DNA of 64,000 bases from Paenibacillus ehimensis NBRC 15659 (GCF_004000785.1 NZ_BILX01000032.1:1-64000), one strand, 5' to 3'; counted from the stretch's first letter, positions 32,891 through 42,124 are shown. The notes: a model not told the origin generated them from the letters alone. Numbers and translations are program-made.

Positions 32891-34059
32891 GTTTCTCCAA
32901 ACCTCCGCGCAACGAAGTGGTGCTGCGCAGCTTTACGTTTACGTATTACATGACGATGGCCGTGATCACGTCGTTTTTTCCTTTATATTTCCAATCGAAA
33001 GGCTTTTCCACGCTGCAAATCGGACTTTTGTATTCGGTCGGGCCGATGATCGGGATCTTCTCGAACTTATTTTGGGGAGTGGCCAGCGACAAGGTTCGCA
33101 GCGTGAAAAAGATTTTGAACGTCATTTTTATCGGACAGCTGCTGATGGCGGCTTGGACGTTTCACACCGATACGTTCGGACTGCTGATGGTGTTGATGGC
33201 CGCCTTCTTCTTTTTCCAATCGCCGACCACCTCGCTGACCGACAGCTTGATTCTGCTTACCGTGAGCCGAAACGGCAAAAGCTACGCGTCCTTCCGGGTC
33301 TGGGGCTCGATCGGCTTCGCCTTCGCCGCCCTCGTCTTCGGCCAGCTGCTCAAAAGCTACGGCGCCGGGCTGACCGTGACACTGTGCCTTGGCACGATCG
33401 CCTGCTCCCTGCTGCTGTCGTTCCTGCTCAGTGATACGCGGGACGCCGACGTGAAAAAGCCGGACTTCTCCGGGCTCGTCCCGATCATCGGCTCCCGGTC
33501 GTTTCTCGCGTTCCTGTTCACGGTATTGACGGTGTCCATCGCCCATCGGATGAATGACGGCTTCCTCGCGCTGTTCTTGCAGCGGCTCGGCGGCGACCAA
33601 TCCGTCGTCGGGTGGTCGTGGATGATGTCGGCGCTCAGCGAAATTCCGGTTTTTTTCCTGCTCAGCAAATACGGCCATAAGCTGAAGGAGCTGCCGCTGC
33701 TGGCCTTGTGCTGTCTGGCTTACGCCGTACGCTTCCTGCTCATGAGCCTGGTGGATAACCCGATGTGGGTGATTGCCATTCAGATGATGCATTCGGTCAC
33801 GTTCGGCGTGTTTTTATTTACGACCATCCGGTACATTCAGAGCGTGGTTCCCGATCATTTTCGGGCCAGCGGCCAGGCGGTCTTTGCGATTACGTGGTCC
33901 GGACTGGCCGGACTGCTCAGCGGCACGATCGGCGGCTGGGTGTTCAACAGCTGGAGCCCGCACGCCGTATATGCGGTCGGCTCCGTGCTCTCGTTCGTCG
34001 CGATGCTCGGATTTCTTGCCCTGTACGCCAAAGCCAAGAACGCTGCGGCAGGGGCATAG
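32887..34059 (+). CDS. MFS transporter, PPP/nucleoside-H+ symporter-like
   Basis: A 390-residue 12-helix carrier with the same plan as the gene at 22457: an N-terminal RSFTFTYYMTMAVITSFFPLYFQSKGFSTLQIGLL block, FRVWGSIGF after helix 4 and the HRMNDGF motif. It belongs to the MFS_1_like branch; the substrate is unknown. It starts inside the stop codon of the MATE-like gene (4-bp overlap), so the two membrane proteins are made together and may work on related compounds. Confidence 0.85.
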   Translation: MSFSKPPRNEVVLRSFTFTYYMTMAVITSFFPLYFQSKGFSTLQIGLLYSVGPMIGIFSNLFWGVASDKVRSVKKILNVIFIGQLLMAAWTFHTDTFGLLMVLMAAFFFFQSPTTSLTDSLILLTVSRNGKSYASFRVWGSIGFAFAALVFGQLLKSYGAGLTVTLCLGTIACSLLLSFLLSDTRDADVKKPDFSGLVPIIGSRSFLAFLFTVLTVSIAHRMNDGFLALFLQRLGGDQSVVGWSWMMSALSEIPVFFLLSKYGHKLKELPLLALCCLAYAVRFLLMSLVDNPMWVIAIQMMHSVTFGVFLFTTIRYIQSVVPDHFRASGQAVFAITWSGLAGLLSGTIGGWVFNSWSPHAVYAVGSVLSFVAMLGFLALYAKAKNAAAGA

Positions 34060-34244
34060 CAAGATTCATTCCAAAAGCTGCAGGATTGGCCGCCTTCGCC
34101 AACGTCTATCTTATGAAGCGGACGTTCCGGCGGCTTTTTTTTGCCTGCGACTCTTAAAGTTTTCTTAACTTTTCATCTTTTTCCACTTCTCAATGGACCG
34201 GTCGTCTATACTGAATTAGAAAAATTCAACAACGGAGGGGTTAT

Positions 34245-34937
34245 GTGCTTGCGGTAGAACATTTGTCACACAGCTTTCGCAGCGGCAGCGAGAACACGCC
34301 TGTCCTGCACGATATCGACTTCCGGGTCGACAAAGGGGAAATGGTCGCCCTGCTCGGCAGCTCCGGCTCGGGAAAATCGACGCTGCTGAACCTGATGGCC
34401 GGCTTGATGAAGCCGACGTCCGGAAGCATCCTGATCAGCGGTCAGGCGATCGAGAAAATGAGCGAAAACCAGCTTGCGGAATTCCGCCGGACACATATCG
34501 GTTTTATTTTTCAATCGTACGAATTGATTCCGCATTTGACCGTTCGCGAGAACGTCGAGCTGCCGCTTGTCTTTCAAGGCCTCCGCGGTAAGCATCGCCG
34601 GGAAAAAGCCATGTCGCTGCTCGCCAAGGTGGGCCTCGGGGAGAAGACCGAGATGTTCCCCTCGCAGTTGTCCGGCGGGCAGCAGCAGCGGGTCAGTATC
34701 GCCCGTTCGCTCATTACGCAGCCGGCGATCGTGTTCGCGGACGAGCCGACCGGCAACCTCGATACGAAGACGGAGAAAGAAATTATCGATCTCCTGATCG
34801 AATTGAATCAGACGCTCGGCATCACCTTTGTCATCGTTACCCACGAGCACGAGGTCGCCAAGCGAACCCGGAGAGTCATCCAATTGCGCGACGGGTATCT
34901 GGTCGAAGACGGCGCATGGGCAGGTGACGCGGAATGA
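34245..34937 (+). CDS. ABC transporter ATPase, MacB/YknY/LolD type
   Basis: A 230-residue ATPase with Walker A GSSGSGKST (38-46), Q-loop IFQSYELIPHLT, signature LSGGQQQR, and Walker B IVFADEPTGNLD. This is the type that powers MacB/FtsX-fold permeases by mechanotransmission rather than transport through a classical channel. The start is GTG at 34245 right after GGAGGGG. It is the first gene of a three-gene operon with the permease (4-bp overlap) and the adaptor. Upstream, near 34157-34178, an 11-bp-periodic pair CTTAAAGTTTT / CTTAACTTTTC resembles a response-regulator site. Confidence 0.92.
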   Translation: MLAVEHLSHSFRSGSENTPVLHDIDFRVDKGEMVALLGSSGSGKSTLLNLMAGLMKPTSGSILISGQAIEKMSENQLAEFRRTHIGFIFQSYELIPHLTVRENVELPLVFQGLRGKHRREKAMSLLAKVGLGEKTEMFPSQLSGGQQQRVSIARSLITQPAIVFADEPTGNLDTKTEKEIIDLLIELNQTLGITFVIVTHEHEVAKRTRRVIQLRDGYLVEDGAWAGDAE

Positions 34938-36325
34938 AGCTGCTGGATTATTTCAAGCTCGGCTGGGATCAGCTCAAACGGCGCGTCGTCGTCACCCTGC
35001 TGTGTACGATGGGCATTGCCATCGGCTCCGCTTCCATCGTGGTCGCCCTCTCCTTCGGAGAGTCGATCAACCAATACAGCCGGAAGCAGATGAGCGTGTA
35101 CCTGAAGTCGGACGAGATTACGGTAACCAGCGGCGGCCGCGCCGAAGGAGCCGATCCGAACGATCCGAACAGCGCAAAGCCTTACGAGCTGACGAAAGCC
35201 AAAATCGGGATGATGCGCACCTTCCCATATATTAAGGCGCTGGCTACATACCGGACATTAAACCAGTTCGAATTTGAAGTAGACAGCAAAAAAGGCTATA
35301 TCGATCAAATCTTCGCTACCGAGCTGGACACGCTGCCTGCTTTCGGCTATGAACTGCAGCAGGGCGGGCCTTCGGAGCAGGAGAACACGATTATTTTGAG
35401 CTACGGGGCGACGATGGGGTTGTTTGACAGTCAAATATCCAAAGCCCGCCAGCAGCAGCTTCAGAGCATGAGTGAACGCGATGCGCGGAATGCTTGGCGC
35501 GAACAACAATATATCGCGTATCCCGTATATCAGAAGCAGATCGTGCTGAAGCCGCAAATTTTCCGCTCGAACGACGTCGGGGAAACGGTGGACATCCAAA
35601 TTCCCGTCCGAGTCGTCGGCATCCTCAAGAAGCCGGAGGGCGTTCCCGACGATATGCTGATTCATCAAAAGACGGCGTTCGTCTCGCCGGCGCTCGGCAA
35701 GCGGCTTCAGGAAGCGATCATTCAAATGAACGGCGGCAAGGTCAAGGAAGATAAGAACTCCTCGCAGACGGCCGAGTATAACGAGGTCAAAATTAAGGTG
35801 GACAGCAGCGCTCATGTCAAAGAGCTGGAATCGCTGCTCAAGAAGCTGAAGCTCACCGTGCAGACGAATCTTCACCGCGAGGAAAGCATGCAAAACGAGC
35901 TGCTCATCGTCCGGCTGATTTTCGGCGGCGCCGGGATCTTTATTTTGTTCGTCGCCTCAATCTCGATCATCGTCGCCATGACGATGTCGACCTATCAGCG
36001 CAGGCGGCAGATCGGCATCATGAAGGTGCTGGGCGCCAACCTCGGCCAAATCCGCAACATGTTTATGGTCGAATCGGCGCTGCTCGGACTGCTCGGGGGC
36101 TTGGTGGGCATTCTGGTGTCGTATTGGGTCATTTGGGGGATCAATATCGCTATCATGCAGTTTACGCCTCCAAGGCCGGGATCGCAGGCGGAAATTTTAT
36201 TTATCAGCCCCTGGATCCTGCCGGTCGGTCTGTTCTTCGCCATCATGACCGGCGTGCTGTCCGGGATTTATCCGGCCATCAAAGCGTCGCGCACGGACGC
36301 GCTGACCGCCATCAAACGAGACTAA
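34934..36325 (+). CDS. MacB/YknZ-like ABC permease (FtsX fold)
   Basis: A 463-residue permease: an N-terminal transmembrane helix (about 20-45), a large extracytoplasmic MacB_PCD domain (about 50-310), then three helices forming the FtsX domain (about 325-455), ending ...IYPAIKASRTDALTAIKRD. This is the standard MacB plan. It is paired with the ATPase upstream through an ATGA overlap and the adaptor downstream. Likely role: export of peptides, antibiotics or cell-envelope damage products, as for YknXYZ of B. subtilis. Confidence 0.92.
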   Translation: MKLLDYFKLGWDQLKRRVVVTLLCTMGIAIGSASIVVALSFGESINQYSRKQMSVYLKSDEITVTSGGRAEGADPNDPNSAKPYELTKAKIGMMRTFPYIKALATYRTLNQFEFEVDSKKGYIDQIFATELDTLPAFGYELQQGGPSEQENTIILSYGATMGLFDSQISKARQQQLQSMSERDARNAWREQQYIAYPVYQKQIVLKPQIFRSNDVGETVDIQIPVRVVGILKKPEGVPDDMLIHQKTAFVSPALGKRLQEAIIQMNGGKVKEDKNSSQTAEYNEVKIKVDSSAHVKELESLLKKLKLTVQTNLHREESMQNELLIVRLIFGGAGIFILFVASISIIVAMTMSTYQRRRQIGIMKVLGANLGQIRNMFMVESALLGLLGGLVGILVSYWVIWGINIAIMQFTPPRPGSQAEILFISPWILPVGLFFAIMTGVLSGIYPAIKASRTDALTAIKRD

Positions 36326-36346
36326 ACGTTTAGGAGTTATGCAGCT

Positions 36347-37447
36347 ATGAAAAAAAGAACTTGGTTTGCCGCCGTAGGCGCCGTGCTAGTGATCGGCGTT
36401 ACGGGGCTGTTATATTGGCAAAGCCGGCCGCAGAACGCATCCCGTCCGGCGGTTTCGCAAACAACGAACGCACTGAAATTCAAAGCCGTCCGGGAGGATT
36501 TGACCAACATTGTCGAGGTGAAAGGAAAGTCCACCTATCAGAAGGAAACGTACATAAACGCTCCGTTCGGCGCCTACGTCACGGCGTGGTCCGTCAAGGA
36601 CGGCTCCCAAGTGGCCAAAGGCGACGTGCTGTTCCGGCTTGACGACACGGAGCTCCGCAACGAAATTGCCCAGCTTCAAGCAAATGCCAAGAAGCAGGAA
36701 ATGGACATACGCTTGAATCAATTTCAGGAAAAGGCCGGCCTCGCGGACGCGGAAAACGAGGGCATTACCGAAACGGACGCCAAAAAGCGCTTTGCCGCGT
36801 CGGAAAGCCGCAAAATGCAAAACGAGATTACGCAGGTTACGCTTGAGCACACCCGTACGCAGCTCGCGGAAAAAACGAAGAAGCTGCAAGCCGCCGGCTT
36901 TACGGCGCCGGAAAACGGCATTTTCCTGTTCGAGGGCACCAAAGAGCCGAAGTCGGTGAAGGATAACGAGCGGATCGGCAAAATCGTCGATCTGACGAAG
37001 CTCCAGCTGATCTGCACGGTCGGCGAATACGACTTGTTCCGCATCAAGGAAGGCATGGATGTCGAGGTTCGCGTCGATGCGCTGAAGGATGTCAAGCTGA
37101 AGGGCAAGGTCGAGCGGCTGTCCAAATTCGCCAAGGCCGGTACCGGCAGCAGCAGCGAGTCCTCGAACACGACGGCCGCCCAGTTCGAGGTGACGATCTC
37201 CCTGGAGCCGAACGAGCGGCTGATTGCCGGACTCAGCTTGACCGCCTCGATCCAAACGGATAAGAAAGCAGGCGCGCTGGTCGTGCCGACATTAACGATT
37301 CAACGAGACAAAAACGACTACTACGTCATGGTCGAAAATGCTGACGGCAGCTTGGAGAAACGCATTGTCAAAACCGGCCTGGAAACGCCGGAAAAGACGG
37401 AAGTGCTCAGCGGCCTGAACGAAGGCGAGACCGTCGTGCTTCAATAA
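36347..37447 (+). CDS. HlyD/MacA/YknX-type membrane-fusion (adaptor) protein
   Basis: A 366-residue protein with an N-terminal membrane anchor (about 6-24), a lipoyl-like half motif (INAPFGAYVTAWSVKDGSQVAKGDVLFRLDD), a coiled-coil hairpin (about 95-180), the second lipoyl half and beta-barrel (about 190-300) and a membrane-proximal domain. In Gram-positive bacteria such adaptors stabilise or regulate the ABC permease. It starts 21 bp after the permease gene. The operon ends at a terminator at 37462-37486. Confidence 0.9.
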   Translation: MKKRTWFAAVGAVLVIGVTGLLYWQSRPQNASRPAVSQTTNALKFKAVREDLTNIVEVKGKSTYQKETYINAPFGAYVTAWSVKDGSQVAKGDVLFRLDDTELRNEIAQLQANAKKQEMDIRLNQFQEKAGLADAENEGITETDAKKRFAASESRKMQNEITQVTLEHTRTQLAEKTKKLQAAGFTAPENGIFLFEGTKEPKSVKDNERIGKIVDLTKLQLICTVGEYDLFRIKEGMDVEVRVDALKDVKLKGKVERLSKFAKAGTGSSSESSNTTAAQFEVTISLEPNERLIAGLSLTASIQTDKKAGALVVPTLTIQRDKNDYYVMVENADGSLEKRIVKTGLETPEKTEVLSGLNEGETVVLQ

Positions 37448-37461
37448 TTCGTATTCTTTTC

Positions 37462-37486
37462 ACCGCACCTTCGGGTGCGGTTTTTC
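37462..37486 (+). terminator. Terminator of the ABC efflux operon
   Basis: Stem ACCGCACC / GGTGCGGT with a TTCG loop followed by five Ts. Confidence 0.9.
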
Positions 37487-37568
37487 ATTTTGGCAAGCAA
37501 TTTGCCGAACGAAGCAGCCTGGTCCAGTAAATTGGCGATGAAACCGTTTTTTCAGATTTTCACAGGAT

Positions 37569-37596
37569 GGAACGACGTTCCGATTTCTTGTATAAT
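37569..37596 (+). promoter_or_regulatory. Promoter region of the SulP gene with inverted repeat
   Basis: TATAAT at 37591-37596; the -35 region holds a perfect GGAAC-GAC-GTTCC repeat (37569-37581) instead of a good -35 hexamer, suggesting a regulator-dependent promoter. Confidence 0.4.
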
Positions 37597-37672
37597 CTAA
37601 CCCATTGACTATCGGCCCCGACTTTTCTGAGAGTGGAAAGTCACATCATCGTAGAATCAGGAGGTACTGACA

Positions 37673-39127
37673 TTGTTTTTGCAAAAATTGAATACGGCTT
37701 GGTTTTCCAACCCGCGCGCGGATATTTTATCCGGCATGACGGTAGCCCTTGCCTTGATTCCCGAGGCCATCGCTTTTTCCATCATTGCCGGAGTGGACCC
37801 GATGGTCGGCTTGTACGCTTCGTTCTGCATGGCCGTCGTCATTTCTTTCACCGGAGGCCGCCCCGCTATGATCTCGGCCGCCACCGGGGCCATGGCTTTG
37901 CTGATGGTCACTCTCGTGAAGGAGCACGGCCTCGACTACTTGTTCGCCGCCACCGTATTGACCGGGATGATCCAATGGCTTATGGGAGCGATGAAGCTCG
38001 GGCGTTTCATTACGTTCGTGCCCCATTCCGTCATGACCGGATTCGTCAATGCGCTCGCCATTTTGATTTTCATGGCTCAACTGACGCATTTTACGGGACA
38101 AGGCTGGATCATGTACGGGCTGGTCGCTTTGACGCTGGTGATTATCTACACGCTGCCGCGGCTGACCAAGGCTGTGCCTTCCGCGCTTGCCGCTATTCTC
38201 ATTGTGTCCGTACTGACGATCGGCCTGCATCTGGATGTCAAGACGGTCGGAGATATGGGACAGCTTACGAACGTCCCGCCGGTCTTTCATCTTCCGCAGG
38301 TTCCGCTCACGCTTGAGACGCTGCTCATCCTGCTCCCTTATTCGCTGTCCTTGGCCATGGTCGGCATTCTGGAGTCGCTGCTGACGGCAACGATCGTGGA
38401 CGAAATGACGCATACCAAAAGCGATAAAAACCGGGAAGTGCGCGGTCAAGGCTTTGCGAACATCGTGACGGGCTTTTTCGGGGGCATGGCAGGCTGTGCG
38501 ATGATCGGCCAATCCGTCATCAACGTCAAGTCCGGCGGGCGGACCCGACTTTCGACCTTCGTAGCCGGTGTCTTTCTACTCTTCTTGATTCTTGTGCTCG
38601 GCAATGTCGTCAAGCAAATTCCGATGGCCGCTTTGGTCGGCGTCATGTTCATGGTTTCGCTCGGCACATTTGACTGGAGCTCGCTGAAGCAGCTTCGCAC
38701 GATCCCAAAAACCGATTCGTTCGTGATGATCGTTACGGTCGTGATCGTCGTCGCCACGCATGATTTGTCCAAAGGCGTGTTTGCGGGCGTTCTTCTGAGC
38801 GCGGTCATCTTCGCTTGGAAAATGGCAGCCTTGCGGACGGCCGCAACGCTTCTCCCGGACGGAAGCAAACAGTATCAGGTGTCTGGACCCATGTTTTTCG
38901 GAACGGTCTCCCACTTCATCGAGCAATTCGATTATGCCGGGGACCCTGACACCGTCACCGTGGATTTCAGTCAATCTCATCTGTGGGACCATTCGGCCGT
39001 GAACGCCATAGCGAAGATGATCGCCCGCTACGAAATGCTCGGCAAGAACGTGACCCTCAATGGGTTGGACGAAGAAAGCAAACGGCTGGTCGACCGCATC
39101 GGCTTGTCCGTGCCCGGCGCCCATTAA
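37673..39127 (+). CDS. SulP family anion transporter with STAS domain
   Basis: A 484-residue transporter with 10 or more helices (SulP/SLC26 fold, for example [34 protein letters not shown]) and a short C-terminal cytoplasmic STAS domain (about 395-484, [17 protein letters not shown]). SulP proteins move sulfate, bicarbonate or other anions with Na+ or H+; the GG(R)PAM segment is present but substrate choice cannot be read from it. The start is TTG at 37673 with AGGAGG upstream. No carbonic anhydrase or sulfate-assimilation gene is adjacent. Confidence 0.9.
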   Translation: MFLQKLNTAWFSNPRADILSGMTVALALIPEAIAFSIIAGVDPMVGLYASFCMAVVISFTGGRPAMISAATGAMALLMVTLVKEHGLDYLFAATVLTGMIQWLMGAMKLGRFITFVPHSVMTGFVNALAILIFMAQLTHFTGQGWIMYGLVALTLVIIYTLPRLTKAVPSALAAILIVSVLTIGLHLDVKTVGDMGQLTNVPPVFHLPQVPLTLETLLILLPYSLSLAMVGILESLLTATIVDEMTHTKSDKNREVRGQGFANIVTGFFGGMAGCAMIGQSVINVKSGGRTRLSTFVAGVFLLFLILVLGNVVKQIPMAALVGVMFMVSLGTFDWSSLKQLRTIPKTDSFVMIVTVVIVVATHDLSKGVFAGVLLSAVIFAWKMAALRTAATLLPDGSKQYQVSGPMFFGTVSHFIEQFDYAGDPDTVTVDFSQSHLWDHSAVNAIAKMIARYEMLGKNVTLNGLDEESKRLVDRIGLSVPGAH

Positions 39128-39133
39128 CGTGTC

Positions 39134-39172
39134 CAAGCCCGCTTCCTGCGCCGGATGGCGCGGAGCGGGTTT
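39134..39172 (+). terminator. Terminator of the SulP gene
   Basis: Stem AAGCCCGCT...GCGCC / GGCGC...AGCGGGTTTT with one bulge. Confidence 0.75.
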
Positions 39173-39221
39173 TCTGCAGGAGCCGATCTTAGGAGACCTA
39201 AGCTGATCCGGCGCTATAAGG

Positions 39222-39250
39222 TTGTCATTTCCATGCGGCCCCGTTATAAT
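39222..39250 (+). promoter_or_regulatory. Strong sigma-A promoter of the nitroreductase gene
   Basis: TTGTCA (39222-39227), 17-bp spacer, perfect TATAAT (39245-39250). A CTTAGG-AGA-CCTAAG palindrome (39188-39202) lies upstream of the -35 and may be a regulator site. Confidence 0.75.
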
Positions 39251-39315
39251 GGAAAAGAGCTTTTAGTACCAAGTCCTAAGAAATACCGCAAGTCACGAAG
39301 AGAGGATGACCCGCA

Positions 39316-39981
39316 ATGACCGATACATCTACCCTGTCCTATCATGAATTCAAAACGATCGCGCTTGACCGCCGCAGCATCCGCAAGTATACGGATCAGC
39401 CGGTTGCCATCGAAGATATTCGCGAAATCATCGATTGCGCCCGCTACGCCCCAAGCGATACGAACTCCCAAACGTGGGAATTCATTGCCGTGATGAACCG
39501 CGATAAGATTAAAGAAATCGAGCAGATTACTTGGGAGCAGCTGCACCGCAGAGCTGCCGAAGCGGAGCAGCGCGGCTTATCCAAGGAAGCCCGTCTGCTG
39601 ACCAAGTCGTTCGGACCTTACGCTACGGCTTTCTCGGATGCGCCTGTGCTGATCGTCTGTCTCGCGACGCCGTACAACTCCAAGTTCCGCGAGCGTATCT
39701 TCGATCCCGTTGCGTTGGTCGACGATGCGGTGTGGGCGGAAGAAGGCATCAAGAGCAGCTGCCTCGCCGCGCAAAACCTGATGCTGGCCGCGCATGCCCG
39801 CGGGCTCGGCACGTGCCCGATGACCGGCCCGGTGCTGCTCGCCCAAGACCAGCTTCGCGAATATTTGGACATTCGGCCGGAATGCCAGATCAACATGGTG
39901 ATTGCCCTCGGGTACCCTTCCGAGCGGCCGGCCCGTCTGCCGCGCAAGGAAATCGACGACATTCTGCGTATCGTCGATTAA
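39316..39981 (+). CDS. Nitroreductase family protein
   Basis: A 221-residue FMN-dependent oxidoreductase. RRSIRKYTDQPV (19-30) is the N-terminal FMN phosphate motif, then CARYAPSDTNSQTWEF (41-56), and later GLGTCPMTGP and VIALGYPSERPA. It should be a homodimer reducing nitro compounds, quinones or related electrophiles with NAD(P)H. Monocistronic, with its own strong promoter and a terminator. Confidence 0.92.
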   Translation: MTDTSTLSYHEFKTIALDRRSIRKYTDQPVAIEDIREIIDCARYAPSDTNSQTWEFIAVMNRDKIKEIEQITWEQLHRRAAEAEQRGLSKEARLLTKSFGPYATAFSDAPVLIVCLATPYNSKFRERIFDPVALVDDAVWAEEGIKSSCLAAQNLMLAAHARGLGTCPMTGPVLLAQDQLREYLDIRPECQINMVIALGYPSERPARLPRKEIDDILRIVD

Positions 39982-39994
39982 TGACGGAACGATA

Positions 39995-40034
39995 AAAAAC
40001 GCCTCGGACCCAATCGGTATCCGGGGCGTTCTTT
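39995..40034. terminator. Terminator between nitroreductase and YebC genes
   Basis: Stem AACGCCTCGGA / TCCGGGGCGTT (one mismatch), T-rich after. Confidence 0.7.
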
Positions 40035-40066
40035 GTGTTGTTTATCGGTTGGACCGCGTTGATTTG

Positions 40067-40810
40067 TTAGCTCAGCTTGGCCATTTCTTCCTCGTCCATC
40101 TCATAATTGGAGTAGACGTCCTGCACATCGTCCAAGTCGTCGAAGGCGTCCATCATTTTCAGCAGCTTCTCGGCATTCTCGCCCTCCACCTGGATGGTGT
40201 TTTGGGGAATCCACGAAACCGACGCTTCCGCAAACTGCAAGCCTTGGGATTCCAGCGTCGTCTTCACCTGCTCGAACTCGTGCGGATGCGTCAAAATTTC
40301 GAAGCTGTCTTCATCGACGCTGACGTCCTCCGCGCCCGCTTCGAGCGCCTGCATCATCAGCTCGTCTTCATCCAGCTCGTGCTCCTCGCGGTCGATCCGC
40401 AGGATGCCTTTCTGATCGAACATATACGAGACGCAGCCGGATTCGCCCATATTGCCGCCTCTTTTATTGAAAACGGCACGCACGTCGGCTGCCGACCGGT
40501 TCCGGTTATCCGTCAGACATTTGACCATAATGGCAACGCCCCCGGGACCGTAGCCTTCATACATAATTTCCTCATACTCGACGTTGTCCCCATCGCCGGT
40601 CGCCTTCTTGATCGCCCGCTCGATATTATCCTTCGGCATGTTGATCCGCCGTGCCGCTTCAATCGCGACCTTCAGCGTAAAGTTCGCCTCCGGGTTCGGG
40701 CCGCCCTTGCGGGCTGCCATGAAAATTTCGCGTCCGAGCTTGACGAATTGATTATTTTTGGCTTGGTCCGCCTTGCCTTTGCGGTCTTTAAATAACTTAA
40801 ACTTAGGCAT
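40067..40810 (-). CDS. YebC/PmpR family protein
   Basis: A 247-residue three-domain protein of the YebC family (AKNNQFVKLGREIFMAARKGGPNPEANFTLK, the central ADVRAVFNKRGGNMGESGCVSYMF, and a C-terminal DDLDDVQDVYSNYEMDEEE tail). Members are DNA-binding regulators in some species; recent work links related proteins to translation of proline-rich stretches. It resembles the YeeI/YrbC group of B. subtilis. No ruvC-type neighbours are present. It stands alone. Confidence 0.92.
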   Translation of the reverse strand: MPKFKLFKDRKGKADQAKNNQFVKLGREIFMAARKGGPNPEANFTLKVAIEAARRINMPKDNIERAIKKATGDGDNVEYEEIMYEGYGPGGVAIMVKCLTDNRNRSAADVRAVFNKRGGNMGESGCVSYMFDQKGILRIDREEHELDEDELMMQALEAGAEDVSVDEDSFEILTHPHEFEQVKTTLESQGLQFAEASVSWIPQNTIQVEGENAEKLLKMMDAFDDLDDVQDVYSNYEMDEEEMAKLS

Positions 40811-40894
40811 AAGTAACGCTCCCTACCGTAAGAAGTATCATGTACTAGTTTACCACCGCTCCCCTGATCCGGTCAAAGCTTGTCCAAGGGGTGC

Positions 40895-40936
40895 AAAAAA
40901 AGCGGTTCCTGGAACGTCGCATTCCAAGAACCGCTT
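40895..40936 (-). terminator. Minus-strand terminator downstream of csp region
   Basis: On the minus strand, AAGCGGTTC (40928-40936) pairs with GAACCGCTT (40900-40908), followed by a T run (40895-40900). It ends whatever transcript comes from the csp side. Confidence 0.85.
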
Positions 40937-40980
40937 GTTGGCTTTTCATTTGGCATTGAAACAACTTAAGCAAACTATCT

Positions 40981-41056
40981 AACGATGAGATGAGAACCGC
41001 CGCAGCGGTAAGTTTTCTTGCGAAATCAAGGAGCGAATTCAAGAAGTTTCATCGTT
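40981..41056 (-). other. Possible three-way-junction RNA between csp and yebC
   Basis: Outer arms AACGATGA (40981-40988) and TCATCGTT (41049-41056) enclose a CCGC-CGCA-GCGG hairpin and a TTCTTG/CAAGAA stem, giving a nested structure. The minus-strand direction is suggested by the terminator at 40895-40936. It lies in the 319-bp gap 40811-41129. No gene in it has a credible start. It may be the csp 3' UTR or a separate small RNA. Confidence 0.35.
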
Positions 41057-41129
41057 TTGATTTCTAAAAGAAAGCTTATATCAAAACCCGTCAACCGATT
41101 GTCGACCGGGCATCGTAGTTAGTTTCGTC

Positions 41130-41327
41130 TTACAGTTTGTGAACGTTAGCCGCTTGCGGACCACGGTTGCCTTGAACGATTTCGAACTCAACCGCTTGGC
41201 CTTCTTCCAAAGTTTTGAAGCCTTCGCCTTGGATTGCGGAGAAGTGTACGAATACGTCGTCGCCGCCTTCTACTTGAATGAATCCGTAGCCTTTTTCTGC
41301 GTTAAACCATTTTACTGTACCTTTCAA
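41130..41327 (-). CDS. csp: Cold-shock protein (Csp family)
   Basis: A 65-residue single cold-shock domain that binds single-stranded RNA and DNA. Both RNP motifs are present (KGYGFI at 12-17, VFVHF at 25-29). It starts with TTG at 41327, 9 nt after AGGAGG; the N-terminus [15 protein letters not shown] is exactly that of the family, so longer frames are excluded. A leader of about 45 nt contains a TCGCC-ATCAAG-GGCGA hairpin (41350-41365) just before the ribosome binding site. Confidence 0.95.
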   Translation of the reverse strand: MKGTVKWFNAEKGYGFIQVEGGDDVFVHFSAIQGEGFKTLEEGQAVEFEIVQGNRGPQAANVHKL

Positions 41328-41349
41328 TGAAAACAACCTCCTAGATGTA

Positions 41350-41405
41350 TCGCCATCAAGGGCGAATGGTTCAAGTATATCACCCTTATCAGGATAAATC
41401 AACAA
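41350..41405 (-). promoter_or_regulatory. csp promoter and leader hairpin
   Basis: TTGTTG (41400-41405), 17-bp spacer, TGATAT (41377-41382) on the minus strand, then a 5-bp stem (41350-41365) near the ribosome binding site, which might act as a temperature-sensitive element. A second TATAAT lies further upstream. Confidence 0.5.
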
Positions 41406-41425
41406 GGCCTAAATTATACACAGCC

Positions 41426-42124
41426 TTATTTTTGTACGCACAGCAGCTCTCTGGAACCCGGAATAAAAGGCAATTCGGAAAGCTCCAAAGACGCCTCGAA
41501 TCCGGTCGTCCGCAGCTCTTCGAGGAGCCGGTCCAGCATCGGATATCGATCCCATTGCAGCGTGATAACGGGGTATACCCGTACCTCTCCTCCTGCACGG
41601 CACACCCTTAGCAGCTCACGCAGCGCTCGGATGTGAAAGTCATAGTCGAATTGCTCATGGTACAGAAATAAAAAGTGGCTGCACAGCACAAGACCGAACG
41701 ACTCGTCCTCATAGGGAAGATGAGGCAGCTTCGCGGCCGTATACTTGATTCCTTCGGAAGGGTGCGCATAATCGTCGGCAAACCGCTTAAGCGCCGCCTC
41801 CCGCATCGCACGGTGCCGGTCCGGATCGCCGTAGAAGGTCCAGTCAAAGTCCTCCCGCAGCTTGGTCAGCTTCCCGGTCGACACTTCGATTTCAGTCATC
41901 CCGTGGCGGTAAATTCCCTCCGCAGACAGCTCGTACATCGGATCGGCCGCTTTGGCCGTCAATCCGCGGGCAGCAGCTTCCGCTACAAATGACGAAGCTC
42001 CTGCGCCCACGTCCAAAATCGGGCACGCCTCCGAAAGCTCCGGCTTCAGCCTAAACATCCGCTCGTACTCGGCAAACGACCGGCAGGTCATTGCCACTCC
42101 AATCTGCTCATACCCTCTGCTCAT
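41426..42124 (-). CDS. Class I SAM-dependent methyltransferase
   Basis: A 232-residue protein. The SAM-binding glycine motif is CPILDVGAGASSFVAEAA (about residues 35-52), and the post-II/III segment LPYEDESFGLVLCSHFLF is that of Methyltransf_11. The acceptor is unknown. The start at 42124 has GGAGAG upstream; a frame to 42238 exists but without a ribosome binding site. It precedes csp by 98 bp on the same strand, but csp has its own promoter. Confidence 0.82.
   Translation of the reverse strand: MSRGYEQIGVAMTCRSFAEYERMFRLKPELSEACPILDVGAGASSFVAEAAARGLTAKAADPMYELSAEGIYRHGMTEIEVSTGKLTKLREDFDWTFYGDPDRHRAMREAALKRFADDYAHPSEGIKYTAAKLPHLPYEDESFGLVLCSHFLFLYHEQFDYDFHIRALRELLRVCRAGGEVRVYPVITLQWDRYPMLDRLLEELRTTGFEASLELSELPFIPGSRELLCVQK

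Noticed and set aside
40845-41042. Minus-strand 65-codon frame in the csp-yebC gap
   Set aside because: It has only a TTG start without a ribosome binding site and reads through a terminator hairpin.
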